A stretch of DNA of 32,553 nucleotides from Chara braunii (GCA_003427395.1 BFEA01000595.1:770791-803343), one strand, 5' to 3'. Numbered from the stretch's first letter, positions 9,239-19,046 are shown. Notes: a model not told the origin generated them from the sequence alone. Numbers and translations are program-made.

Positions 9239-10170
9239 TGAGGCATAAGGCCTCACTAAGCCCTACTGGGCCCCTATTTGCAACAGCGTCGGCCGCCCTA
9301 AGTGAAGGCAGGCCCGACAGACCCTAAGAGGCCTATTTTGGACTACTCAACTGGGGAAAATTCAGGCAGTTGTGCAGCGCCAGTTGGTTGGAAGCGCCCA
9401 GGCCCTGGCCTCCTTTATCAAATGCATCTGAGTCAGGCCCTGGGCGAGATTCGTAGCATAAGCCCAACTCAGGCTGTGGGCAGTTGGGCACAGGTAACTG
9501 TCGGTGGCCCTGGGCCAGTTCGTTTGGTCTGAGGACCCTCCCTGGGCCTACTGGAAGCTTCTGGCAGAGGGCCCAGCACAGCCAGGCTGCACGCACGCAG
9601 GCTGGCCATTTTCCATATAGGAAAGGGCCAGCCCACGCTGGAGTTATTCGAGCACTGGTTGCTTTGTGCGCAAGCGCTGCTGCGCTATGGCCGGCCAGGC
9701 TCACGCGCTCACGGGCGAGCTGGAAGGAGCAGGCAGCCATAGCTGAGCTGCACTGCTGTATGTTGGATGGGGCGCATGGTGGTCCTCGGGTGCAAGTGGC
9801 ATCTGTGAGTTGGGGAACGAGGTTGTGCGTGATACGAGAGACATACATGGTGCTTGAGGCAACGGCATTGTCCGAGATTTGCTCGTACTTCGGTGAAGCT
9901 GTTGACGTCATCCCGCGACATTGTAGAGTAGGCTAGATAGGATTCGCCATCTGTAGTCTGGGCGTCGAGCGCCAGATAGGATATCAACATTGGTTCTTCG
10001 TTGATGATGATGAGATTATTCCAGCATTGTCAATTATGAGCTCTTGGTGTGTTCTTATTTGGTGAAACTTGTGTTGCAATTCTACTTTTGGTTCGAGGTC
10101 ACGACTATCTGGTCTCATGTGCATGATGCTGTTTGATTACTGAAGTTCGCTATTGCTCATCTTCCTTGCA
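9239..10170 (+). mobile_element. Possible LTR (3' boundary supported, 5' boundary guessed)
   Basis: The stretch ends in ...CTTCCTTGCA directly before a Met-tRNA-type primer-binding site, as an LTR ending in CA would. The start at TGAGGCATAAGG is only a guess from the TG...CA rule and the sharp exit from the AT-rich island. No second copy was seen in the window, so this could be a solo or truncated 5' LTR. Long frames on both strands (about 150-190 codons) carry no known domain. Confidence 0.35.
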
Positions 10171-10173
10171 ATT

Positions 10174-10186
10174 TGGTATCGGAGCC
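10174..10186 (+). other. Primer-binding-site-like sequence (initiator Met tRNA)
   Basis: TGGTATCGGAGCC matches the standard plant retrotransposon primer site TGGTATCAGAGCC, the complement of the initiator Met tRNA 3' end, at 12 of 13 positions. It sits three bases past a CA dinucleotide, the expected spacing from an LTR end. It would belong to a plus-strand element, but no gag follows, so the element is non-autonomous, deleted or decayed. Confidence 0.55.
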
Positions 10187-11226
10187 GTGGTACGGTGCGC
10201 TAATCTGGCGCTCGTCTTCTGCCTAATGCGGTACATGCACGCGGTGTGTGCGGTGAGCGACCGTGCCATAGGATGTGTGTAGTGAGGAGGGCGAAGGCAA
10301 GAACAGGCGACCCAGGTAGAGAGGGGTTCGCCAGGAAGGCTATGCAGTGTAATGTGGGTTCTGGACAGTGTGATGAGAACTATCTGATGTGCGGTCGGTG
10401 CTGAGGTGGAACGACATGTAATGCTGGTTGTGCCGAAGCAATGACTGGTCATCACAATCGGCGTCTAGTCATCTGGTGAGATTATCTCTGTGGTTGGGGG
10501 CAGCTATTTGAGGTACGTTGCTCTTAACCTTATCTAGGCTCTTCGACACTTCTTACCGTGAGGTTGTGTGTTCCGTCTTGAGAGTCCTCTCATTGTGAGG
10601 AGTCGAGTGCGCTCAACCTTGAGAGTCGGCGATGTTCACATGGAGCATCTGGGGCAAGATGGGCGGAGCTTTCCGAAGGGCCCTGGACGAAGCACTGGGT
10701 CACGGTCACGGTGTCGGGACAAATACCTTGACAAGGATATTTGTCGGGGGTTTTCAACGACAGACGCTGTCTAACTTTTCCGTTGGATTAAAGGACCTGA
10801 TGAGACTGACGTTTGTCAAAAGTTATTCAGACTAAGCCTATGACCGAGGGACTAAAACTTTTTAGAAACTTAGTCCGGACACCTGCGGCGTCCGGGAGTA
10901 ATGATAGTATTCGGCAGATTTTAGCAGCGCCGCAGAAAGGCGCGGACGTGTGTACGATTCAGGGCCTAGGTACGCTAAAAAGAATGGTTGCGCTCGGCGT
11001 GGGGCCGTGGCGCAGAAGGAATATGAAGTTTTTTTTTATTTCCTGGGCCGCGGGGGTTGACCTCGGACCAAGGGGGGGGGGGGCATAGGCCGATGCTGAG
11101 TCCTACCCGGTTAGGTGGCCAACCAAGCCGCGGTCATGCGGGCAACCGGCGGGGCGAGGGCCCGCAAGCGAGGCCTCAGGCAGGCAGGGCCTGCAAGGCC
11201 TCGGCAGGGGAGATGGTGACTAGGCA
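10187..11226. other. Gene-free stretch after the primer-binding site
   Basis: No gag or other family signature is visible. It contains hairpins: GACAAATACCTTG pairing with CAAGGATATTTGTC (10718-10745, one bulge), GGACTAA/TTAGTCC (10849-10876) and CCGGAC/GTCCGG (10875-10895). A 12-base G run lies at 11072-11083. It may be non-coding body of a non-autonomous element. Confidence 0.4.
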
Positions 11227-11273
11227 AGCTCTTCGTATAGAAGAGCTGCTCCTATCACTGTCGTGATAGGAGC
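11227..11273. repeat. Two abutting perfect hairpins
   Basis: AGCTCTTC-GTATA-GAAGAGCT (11227-11247, 8-bp stem) is followed without a gap by GCTCCTATCAC-TGTC-GTGATAGGAGC (11248-11273, 11-bp stem, 4-base loop). Both stems are perfect. Confidence 0.9.
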
Positions 11274-11317
11274 TAGCCCTGTAGGTTACAACATTTGGCT
11301 CTCACCCGGCAGATACC

Positions 11318-11348
11318 GGGATCGAACCGCACGCGCCCCACTGGGCTA
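11318..11348 (-). pseudogene. tRNA-like fragment lacking the anticodon arm
   Basis: On the minus strand TAGCCCAGTGGG (11337-11348) fits the pol III A-box consensus TRGCNNAGYNGG, and GGTTCGATCCC (11318-11328) fits the B box. They start only 20 bases apart instead of about 40, so the anticodon arm is missing. It may be a deleted tRNA pseudogene or a damaged SINE head. Confidence 0.5.
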
Positions 11349-11385
11349 GCTCCTTTTGGAGCGGCCGTGGGAGAAAGCCGTCCGA

Positions 11386-11441
11386 CACGGCCGTTTTCGG
11401 CCGTGCGATCTGTGAAATCGCACGGCTAGAAACAGCCGTGC
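11386..11441. repeat. Chain of overlapping hairpins sharing GCACGG/CCGTGC arms
   Basis: CACGGCCG-TTTT-CGGCCGTG (11386-11405), CCGTGCGAT/ATCGCACGG (11401-11425) and GCACGGCT-AGAAAC-AGCCGTGC (11420-11441) overlap, so adjoining arms can pair in alternative ways. Confidence 0.85.
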
Positions 11442-11446
11442 GGATC

Positions 11447-11503
11447 AAGATTAGCATGGCCCCTGCGCTTTCGAGGATGACACGCATAAATCAAGAAATG
11501 ATC
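11447..11503 (+). pseudogene. U6 snRNA 3'-half fragment
   Basis: AAGATTAGCATGGCCCCTGC at 11447 and, after a changed stretch (TTTCGA where U6 has AA), GGATGACACGCATAAATC...AGAAATG.TCC match roughly the last 55 bases of plant U6 spliceosomal RNA. The catalytic AGC triad and the internal stem-loop region are present; the 5' stem-loop and ACAGAGA box are absent. There is no terminal T-run and no upstream U6 promoter element, so it is a retro-derived fragment. A minus-strand tRNA-like head adjoins its 3' side. Confidence 0.85.
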
Positions 11504-11575
11504 CTAGTTGGGATCGAACTTGGGTCTGTACCTTAACATGTCGTGGTTGCACCATGGGCGAAATGACCGTGGGTG
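11504..11575 (-). mobile_element. tRNA-derived SINE-like head abutting antisense U6
   Basis: On the minus strand, CGCCCATGGTGCAACCACG (A-box region, about 11544-11560) and AGTTCGATCC (B box, 11511-11520) are about 40 bases apart. The stretch resembles the heads at 24.45 and 26.50 kb (TGCTCAGTTGGTACAACCAC ... TGTTCGAACC). Reading on along the minus strand, the next bases are antisense U6, the opposite relative polarity to the 24.6-kb copy. Confidence 0.6.
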
Positions 11576-11869
11576 TACCATAGCGCATTGTGACCGTTGG
11601 CAAGGCCAACAGAGCGGGAAAAAAAAAAAAACAAAAAAAAACGAAGTTGAATGAGGAGCGCCACTTGGCGCCGTGGGAAGTGCTAGGGGCGTTTAGATCC
11701 CCAGTGCACTGGTCAGCGCCCGAAATAACGGGCAACCGTTGTTAGAGGTAAGTTCGTTTTTCTTTTTTTCTTTTTTTTCTTTTTTTTTGTGATTTCTTTT
11801 TAGATTTCTTTCCAGATTTTTTTTGTCTTCTTCTCTCTTTTTTTTTTCTTTTTCTTGTGATTCCTCTCT
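11576..11869. other. Gene-free, T-rich polypyrimidine stretch
   Basis: Bases 11755-11865 are almost all T and C with long T-runs, and an A-run lies at 11620-11640. It may be the decayed poly-A or polypyrimidine tail of a retroposon. No gene is recognised. Confidence 0.5.
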
Positions 11870-11994
11870 GCTCGTTTTTACGAGCTGTAGTGTCCTTTTT
11901 GTGCCCGTTTGTTTCAGAGCGACGGGCTGCAGAGAGGTTTCCTTCGATGAGATGAGCAAAATCGAAGGAATCTACTACGAGAACGTGGGATTAT

Positions 11995-12080
<86 letters not shown>

Positions 12081-12246
12081 GCGTGCTATGCCCATTCGTT
12101 TCAAAAATGGGCTGCAGCAACCAACAGAGCGCCTGAACCTGCCGCTGTTGGCGCCCGGATGCAGGCGGGCGTTGGGGCTGCACAGGGCAAAGGGGGAAGA
12201 AGTGACTTAGGGGGCAGGGGAGGCTGCTCGTTTCAAAAAAACGAGC
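11870..12246. repeat. Family of related hairpins with different but matching stems
   Basis: GCTCG-TTTTTA-CGAGC then TGTAG (11870-11890); GCCCGT/ACGGGC with GTTTCA in the loop then TGCAG (11903-11932); GCCCATT/AATGGGC with GTTTCA in the loop then TGCAG (12090-12117); GCTCGTTT/AAACGAGC then TGCCC (12226-12251). Loop and 3' flank are shared, while stem bases differ on both sides in compensating ways. A 10-bp hairpin TTCCTTCGAT/ATCGAAGGAA (11939-11970) and the AG microsatellite lie between them. Confidence 0.65.
12001..12077. repeat. (AG)n microsatellite
   Basis: About 38 uninterrupted AG units sit within the hairpin-rich region, preceded by ACACAC. Confidence 0.98.
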
Positions 12247-12333
12247 TGCCCCTCCCAGAGGAAAACGAGAAGGTAAGTAAAAGTAAAGGGAAAGAAAAGA
12301 AAAAAAAAAAAAAAAAGAGGGGGAGAAAGTAAC

Positions 12334-12789
12334 GGCCACGTACGTGGCCGCGGGTTCAGAATAGATACAGGGGATAAGCAGAAAAAGAAGAGGGAAGGAA
12401 AATGAGAGAAAGGTGAAAGGGCCGCGAATTCGGTCGCGGCCGTGGAACGGGTGCAGCCCCTAGAAGGTTCTAGGGGGTGAAGTGACTGCACCTGTTCATT
12501 TTTTGAACAGGTTGCAGTCTGGCTGGGTGCAGCCATTCCTAGGAGCACCCAGCTTGAGAAAATGGCCAGGTGCTTCCTAGAGTTAATGACCCTGGTTCCC
12601 TGGGGGGGAACCCAAGGCACTGGGCTCCTGGCCATCGATTTAGATCAAGGGCCAGGAGCACCCACAAAATTTTGCTTGGCTGTGGGCAAAGCAGCTGCCC
12701 ACATGCCTTCGGCTGGCTATAAAGCCAGCACTCCACCCAGCAGCCTCACAATTGTGGCAGTGCTGCTGGGCCATTCACTTGTGTGAATG
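12334..12789. repeat. Dense cluster of perfect hairpins
   Basis: Within 456 bases: GGCCACGTACGTGGCC (12334-12349); GGCCGCGA/TCGCGGCC (12420-12441); CCCCTAGAA/TTCTAGGGG (12457-12476); ACTGCACCTGTTCA pairing with TGAACAGGTTGCAGT (12485-12518, one bulge); GGTTCCC/GGGAACC (12594-12612); GCTCCTGGCC/GGCCAGGAGC (12624-12659); TGTGGGCA/TGCCCACA (12681-12703); GCTGGCT/AGCCAGC (12712-12729); CATTCAC/GTGAATG (12772-12789). No protein signature is seen. Confidence 0.9.
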
Positions 12790-13019
12790 CTGGCTGGCTG
12801 CTGCGTGCTGCTGGAGAGGGGCGGTGCTGCCGGTGGAGGTGCTGCTGGTGGAGTGGAGGTCTGCAAAAAGACGGAGAGTGAGAAGGGAGGCAGCCATAGC
12901 TGAGGGTTGGGAGCTTTTTGCCCCTCCCTTGTGCGTGATGCGAGTGTGGGCTGGTGCTGCGGTAGTAAGGCTGCGTCAGGGTCCGGACGGTGCGGCAAGC
13001 GGCACCTATTCTAGTGGGG
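12790..13019. other. Gene-free stretch
   Basis: GCTG-rich sequence without recognisable coding, RNA or transposon features. Confidence 0.4.
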
Positions 13020-13500
13020 TTGTGCTGCCAAACTGTCGCTGCGGCATCAAAACCTTCCAAAGGGAAGGCGCTGCTCGACTGCTGACGCAGCATCAAGACC
13101 TTCTTAAGGGAAGGTGTCGTCGGATTTGCCGCACGGCGCCAATAGTTTTAATGAGAGTGGGGGGAAATGCTGCGCGGTTTTGCAGCGACGACAGTTTTTG
13201 TTGACGTACTGCGGGGCCGCTGCCGAAATTTTTTCGGCGGCAGCTGTGATTTTTTTGGCAGTGATGCGGAAGCGCTGCCGGATTTTTGTGGCGGCAACAC
13301 TGGTTTTAACGGCAGTGGTGCAGAAGTGCTGCCGTTTTTTTTTGGGCACAGCGGCAGCGACGTTGTCAGTGGGGAAGTACTGCCATTTTTGGCACGGTGG
13401 CGACAACGTTTTTCAGTGGGATTATGCTGCTGATTTTATTTGGCGGCGGCACAACATTGTGAAGGGAGGTGCCGCTGGATTTACCACTCAGCGTCAACAT
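13020..13500. repeat. Degenerate ~50-bp minisatellite with GCTGCCG/CGGCAGC hairpins
   Basis: Diverged units built on AAGTGCTGCCGNNTTTTTNTGGCGGCAACA recur near 13270, 13324, 13375, 13421 and 13467, about 46-54 bases apart; an earlier variant (CCTTCYWAAGGGAAGG) occurs near 13050 and 13100. Many units can fold, for example GCTGCCG with CGGCAGC across a T-rich loop. Frames of 85-155 codons crossing it are Ala/Cys/Phe-rich products of the repeat, not genes. Confidence 0.65.
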
Positions 13501-16344
13501 TGGCATCAACATTCATGTGGTTGTGTGGGAAAGTGTTGTCTGTTTGACACCACGGCAGGCGGTGGTGCTGCTAGATGATCGTGATACCAGTTTTGGCGAT
13601 ACAACGAGTGGGAGTTGCCGTTGTTTTTTTTGTGGTGCGCAATGGTTATGGTGGATCTCTATGTGGCCTAGAGGTTAGGCTTGCGCTGGTGCATGATTGG
13701 GTTGTGGCAGTGGTGCGTGGACCGACGGCATGAAAAGAGCGTGAGTAGGTGCTCGCGTAAGTGGCTATTGGAGTTGCGACACTTGCGGTTGCGTCGGAAG
13801 GACATCTTTATTTTTTTTTAGGCTCGCGGCACATGCGGTTTGGACCAGGGCCACCTTTTTTTTTTTTGTGGCGCGCAGTGCAAGCAGTTTTGAGATCTGA
13901 ACCATCTGGTATTGCGGCGATGGCATGGGACTGCATCGAGACCAACTGGGACCATTTTAGGACCAGGTGGGACATATTTGAGATCGGGACTGACATATTG
14001 GTGTGGCTATTGGGAGCGGACAGGGTGATCGGAGGTGGTGTGGACTTGCGATTGGGTGGGGGGACAAATTTTTGGTGAAGTGCATTGGGATTGTCTCGAA
14101 CATTGGAACCACGTGGAAACTCGATTGTGAGAACACCCTCCAGAGGGTTATCTCACTTCAGTTTGTTTGTGATCTAGCCTCTGCTCATTCGGACACTTGG
14201 TGGAGGATGCGGACCTTTATTCAGTAGAGAGGCCACAACTTGTGGAGTTGTGAGCCGCATATTCTACGACGGTCATTTTCTTTTTGATTGGAATATTACT
14301 CAGGCTTTCTTGAGTGGGCCGGATCAAACTTCACTCAAGGTCAGTCAGTTGAATGACTCAGACTTCACTTCACACCTGTGTGAACCCACACTTTGCTTGA
14401 CCCTGCAGAGAACAATCCGAACTTTTGAATGTTTGAAAGAAAGGTAGAGGAAGTTGTGCGAGTCACGCATGCGAATGGGAAGGTATGATATGAGTCTGGG
14501 ACTGTACTGTTTTCTTTTGAACTTGTTTTCTGTGCATGTTGTGTAGGTAGATAGAAGGATGCTTGCGAAGAAGATTGATTATGCTTATTTGAGATGAAGA
14601 AAAGGATTGTCCTCTTTCTACCGTTCACCCGCCTGCATGACGAAAGTACTTGAATCTTAAAGAGAATAATTTCAATGGTGTCGTGAAGGAAAACTTGTGA
14701 ACATAATGAAGATGAAGATAATCAGACTTTGTCTTTTCCCAAGGATTGACCCATTCTATCCCGAAAGATCTTATCTGCCTATACCTGTCCAAATGATTCT
14801 CACTCTTTATCTCCTTTGATTTCTTTTTCGTCCAAGTTACCCTAAACTTAGGAGAAATCAGAATAACTAAAACTTTTTTGCGGTGAACACATTTTTTTTT
14901 CTCTAGGAAGCATCTGGGGCGGGGGTTCGTTGCTTTAGGAGCCGACCCTGTTATCGACCCAGAGTGGACCGTTCTACGGGGGGGTACTTGCCGATTCGGT
15001 GGAGACGGTCCGATTTCTGGGATTTGAGTCTTATGCGCGGGCGAGGAGGAGTACCTCAGACCACTTCCTAAAGGAAGAGGCATGCAACACTTCAAGCAAT
15101 GCCCCTGATCAAGAATCATTCGCAAAGTAGTCTGTCATCCGATAAGATTGAGAAAGTATGTAGACTGGTGTGAGCGTGTATAATCTTAGGTTGGCGGTAG
15201 GTTGAAATGATTGACTTTGGCAACACGTCTCATCATGTCAAAACAGAGGTTGTCCGACTACCATGATTGGCAGGGTCAATGTTATTTTTGATAGCCAACT
15301 CCTTGTTGGCGGTTGTTTGATTGCTTTGTGGTGTTCTACCTGAGGCGGTCGGATTAGATTTTGATCTTGTGATAATGGATGTATTAAATGAAGATTTGAT
15401 TTCTTTTAGTTATCATTCCATATTGGATATATGTTCGTATCGACTATGGTCGATTCCTTTTGAAGTATTTATGTGTGATTGTTATAGCTTTCCTTTGACA
15501 GTGTGTCTAATGGACTAGGATCAATGTTGGGTTTCACGCTTGGTTGAGACCGTCCTAGTCGACCGACGTTTGCTCCGTACCTAGGAGATCAGCGTCCTAG
15601 GAACGGACGACGTTCGGGTTCGCTTGGCGTTAACTAAGCGTGGGGCGTATCCCTACCGAGCTACTGACCCACGTGCGAAAGCTTTTGCCCCGTGGGAACC
15701 TATCCTGTTGTAGGGGACCGCGGGATGTATAGCTGGCGCACCCGGCTAGAGCGGCGAAGGAGCGACGCGACCGCGCCCATCCCGGCGGCTCGCGGGATTA
15801 TTCTACGTCGTTCCCAAGTTGTCTCTTGGGTTTTGTTTAACTCCTGCGTAACTTGGTCGGGAGGGCTCTCGCCTTTGAGAAAAGGTGGGAGCCGATGCGC
15901 TCGACAACGGTCACCATGCCAACCCACCGGGAGTAGAGCACGTATGCTTTGCTGCTTGTCCTTTGTTCGGCTCGCTGCGTTGTTAGATGAGTTCTGAGGG
16001 GCAAGCCAACCCTATGAGGGAGGCGAGAACCGGGCGTCTATAAATAAACACCGGCAGGGGAAACCATTGATTGTGATCATCGTCCAGTTTGCGACGTTAA
16101 ATAATTCCTGCGGACACCTGGGGGCGGTCCTTAAATAGCCTCTTGATCAGCCAATCAGTGTAAGGCTCGCTGCATGCGAGGATAAACAATGTGCTAGGAT
16201 TGGCTAGCTCAGTAGGACTCGGGGCACAGGGGTGGGCCGTGTGCACACCTTCAGACACGCACGACCAGTAACATCTGACAGACAACATAGTTAGAATTGC
16301 ATTCTGTTCACTGTGCTTTTTGTTTGCGAACTAGTCAAAATAGT
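13501..16344. other. Long stretch without recognisable genes
   Basis: I see no conserved protein, RNA or transposon signature. Structures worth noting: a two-tier hairpin GTGAGA..CCCTC-CA-GAGGG..TCTCAC (14127-14156), CTTGAGTG/CACTCAAG (14309-14339), and a 13-bp stem closed by a GAGA tetraloop (15864-15893). A TATA-like TCTATAAATAAA lies at 16037-16048. A 166-codon minus-strand frame (14625-15125) has a Lys-rich C-terminal half but no family match. The 5' LTR of the element at 16.47 kb may lie at the right end, but I cannot delimit it. Confidence 0.4.
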
Positions 16345-16410
16345 TTCATTTGTAGGAATTTGAACCTACCTGTTGAACCCAAATGTATCTACTCTGACTC
16401 AACCATCGAT
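16345..16410 (-). mobile_element. tRNA-like head, degenerate
   Basis: On the minus strand GTAGGTTCAAATTCCTAC forms a T-arm-like hairpin with an 8-base loop (B-box-like), preceded by TTGAGTCAGAGTAGATAC, a weak A-box. Spacing is slightly short. It may be a decayed tRNA-derived SINE head or tRNA pseudogene, just upstream of the plus-strand retroelement. Confidence 0.35.
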
Positions 16411-16468
16411 TATTAATAATTTTATTTTAAGTCGGTCTGTACATTATGCTGCGGTAGGTAGTTTCATT

Positions 16469-18393
16469 ATGCCAGACGCCCAATTGCCCATTTGGCATTA
16501 GGATCAGAGGGCGACAGATGCTTGTTCCGCCAACAGAGAGAGAGGCAGCAGCAGCAGAGAAGAGTTAGGGCCGCAGAGGCAAGCAGGGCATTCGCAAGCG
16601 AGGCCGCTACCTCAGCATCCATGGCCACTGCCGCGCAGCAAACTTCTGAGGCTAGTAGTTCATGTTCTGTGGGGTCAACGGTCGCACAGACCGTGAGTCA
16701 GTCCACCGGCGTTATGGAAAGCCAGCCAATAGTGTTGACCCCCGAGGAGGTCGCCGTACAGCGAGCAGCGATTCGCGAGGCACAGCTACAGCAGGCATTA
16801 GGAGAGATTAAGGCAGAGAAAGAGAAAATGATTAGAAGAAGAGTCAGGATGCAGCGGAGACAAGCGGGCGTTAGCGAGTGAGAGGAGATGGACACAACGT
16901 TCATGAGTGATGATGTGAGGACCTTTGCGGTCTGTCCTGCTAGATGTGGTAGAAATGTAGGATCACCAGATGGCCCTCCTTCAAGACATTCAACAGAGTC
17001 TGGCCGTATTGGTCGGGCGAGCGCAAGCTGCGCCATCACCGTCCGCGCTAGGTGCCTGGCCCGTTCCACAACCTCCTCCTTTTGTCCCACCGGTGACTGG
17101 GGTATCCCCATATACAACTCCAGCATCGGTCCAGCCCGCTTCCCTGGGTATGCCTTTGACAGGCGGGTTCTCAGCAGGTCCTAGTTTGCAGGTTCTTGTA
17201 CAGACAGTGTTCACCCAACCTCCGTGACAGGTTGCCTTAAGCGGGCAGCCTGCTGTCTCACAGTCTGCACAGCCGCAGGGTACACAACCCCAGCAACAAC
17301 TAGTACAACAGCCTGCGCATAGGGTCCACAGCCCGGATTGGTGCAGGTACCGGGACAAAGTCAGTGGGTTCCAAAGACGGCCATTGCCACTCCTAAACCG
17401 TTTACAAGGGATAAGAGGGGCGAGGACCTGGACACTTGGTTGAGGGCAGTGACAGTCTATGTTAAGTGTAAACTTACCTTGCCACACGAGGAAGTGCTTA
17501 TGGCTGCATCCTGCCTAGAGGGTAGTGCAGCAAGATGGTTGAGCGGCTTAGTGCACTTACAGGGATACGGTCATGACTTCCGCGCTTGGGCGGCCCAACA
17601 TAAATTGGAGGACTTTCTCAAGATGGTGGAAGACAGGTGGCATGATCCTCAGGAGGCCCAAAAGGCCACTGGCGCGATTCGGACACTGCACACAAGGTAG
17701 TTTAAGTCAGTAAGGGAGGCCACTGACCCAGTAGAGCGTTTGATCTGTGTCCCTGGGGTGCGCTATGACCCCCAGGTATTACTCACCTCCTACGTGAGAT
17801 GCTTTCCCATGCCTCTCAGGAACCAGTTGGCAGGTGAGGCCATTATCAACATGCACAACTTCCCTTCGTTTAGCAAGAAGGACCTAGATCTTGAAGCAAA
17901 GATAGGGCATGGACGTAATCCCACGACAGATGGTAGGAAGAAGTCATTGCCTACCAACTGGAAGGCGAAGGGCCGCATTATGTTCGTCGACAACGATGGT
18001 TCTACCATCGAGTTGGACGACGAGTTCCAGGCGGGAGAAGGTTCAGAGGCTGGCAGCGTAGAGGCTTCAGGGGGTGGAATAGTCGCTTCCGTAGCTCAAA
18101 AAGGTAAGGCGACCGGTAGACACCGAGGAGGTTCCTGGTCAAGGAGTCAAGTTGACCCTAATGCTCCATGGGAGAAAGCGGGTCTCACAGAGGACGTGTG
18201 GAGAGACAGGTACACACGGCAGGCTTGTATCCGTTGTGGCCAATATGGCCATAACCAATTTAAGTGTCGAAATAAGAAGGTGACTGAAAAGATCCCACCT
18301 ACGATGGGGCAGGCGTTGGGATCCTCCGCTCCCGTTGGTAGCAATGTAGCCAGCAGTTCTGGCATCGCTCCGGGAAACACGTCGGGCCAGTAG
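16469..18393 (+). pseudogene. Gag pseudogene (capsid and intact zinc knuckle)
   Basis: An ATG at 16469 (MPDAQLPIWH) quickly meets a stop; the long frame from 16492 to 16881 holds a Gln/Arg-rich coiled-coil-like segment and ends at TGA. After a shift, a Pro/Gln-rich linker (16970-17320) leads to the capsid (17338-17700): PKPFTRDKRGEDLDTWLRAV and CLEGSAARWL are retrotransposon-gag hallmarks. An in-frame TAG at 17698 interrupts it, and reading resumes as FKSVREATDPVERL. The nucleocapsid knuckle CIRCGQYGHNQFKC (about 18229-18270) keeps the full CX2CX4HX4C ligand set. Two stops and at least two frameshifts break the gene. Confidence 0.9.
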
Positions 18394-18413
18394 GAATAGT
18401 AGTTGTTCCTGCT

Positions 18414-19046
18414 ATGGTCGAGGTGGTGGACACACCCTCACCATCTCGAGAGATGGCCCAAGCTACTGACTCCATCGTCGTCCCGCAAACACGTTCAGAC
18501 CAATCGAGCCTCTGTTCGATGAATGTGTTCGAGTCCTTAGAGGAGCTAGAGGAGGAGTGGTCTAGATCAGATCCGCTAGCTTCTTGGAGAACATTAGCCA
18601 AAGCCCCTAAGGGTGCGATGTTCGTCAGCGAGGTGGTCATTGGCGGTCGCAAGGCTGGGGCCTATTATGACACTTGCTCGACACGAAACTTCATTAGTCG
18701 CGCGTGCGTTGAGAGGCTGCGCTTACAGGGGCAAGTGCAGCGCCTGAGTCGACCTGTGGAGTCTACCTGTGCCAACAAACAGCGCACTACCTCCAGGATG
18801 TTGAGTGTTGTTTCCCGTACGCGGGAGGGGAATTGAGACATCGCGTCTCGTTCCTAGTGAGTGATGATCTCCCTATGGATATCCTGTTAGGTAAGTACTA
18901 TCTCTATGTTGCACAGCCCCAGTTTGACTGGGACCGAAAAGTGGTCAAACACACTTTGCCAGATGGAGGGACCGCCAAATTACGAAAGTTCAAAGCTAGT
19001 AGTCTGACCGAGTCCCACGGATGCATGTGTGTGGCCTCAGTGTTCC
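18414..19046 (+). pseudogene. Aspartic protease pseudogene
   Basis: GAYYDTCSTRNFISRACVE (about 18657-18713) aligns with the DTGATxNFIS active site. The catalytic Asp is kept but the following Gly is Cys, which should disrupt the catalytic loop. A frameshift near 18835 is followed by VSFLVSDDLPMDILLGKYYL, the second protease block with the DxLLG motif. The frame ends near 19050, where the sequence jumps directly into the middle of RT. Confidence 0.85.

Noticed and set aside
9333-9936. Overlapping long frames on both strands (192 and 150 codons)
   Set aside because: No known domain, GC-rich sequence with few stops by chance, and location inside a putative LTR.
13114-13578. 154-codon plus-strand frame with regular Cys/Ala/Phe pattern
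   Set aside because: The regularity comes from the ~50-bp minisatellite, not from a protein repeat.
14625-15125. 166-codon minus-strand frame with Lys-rich C-terminus; considered an organellar-type insertion
   Set aside because: I could not match it to any organellar gene or domain, and frames of this length are expected by chance in 32 kb.
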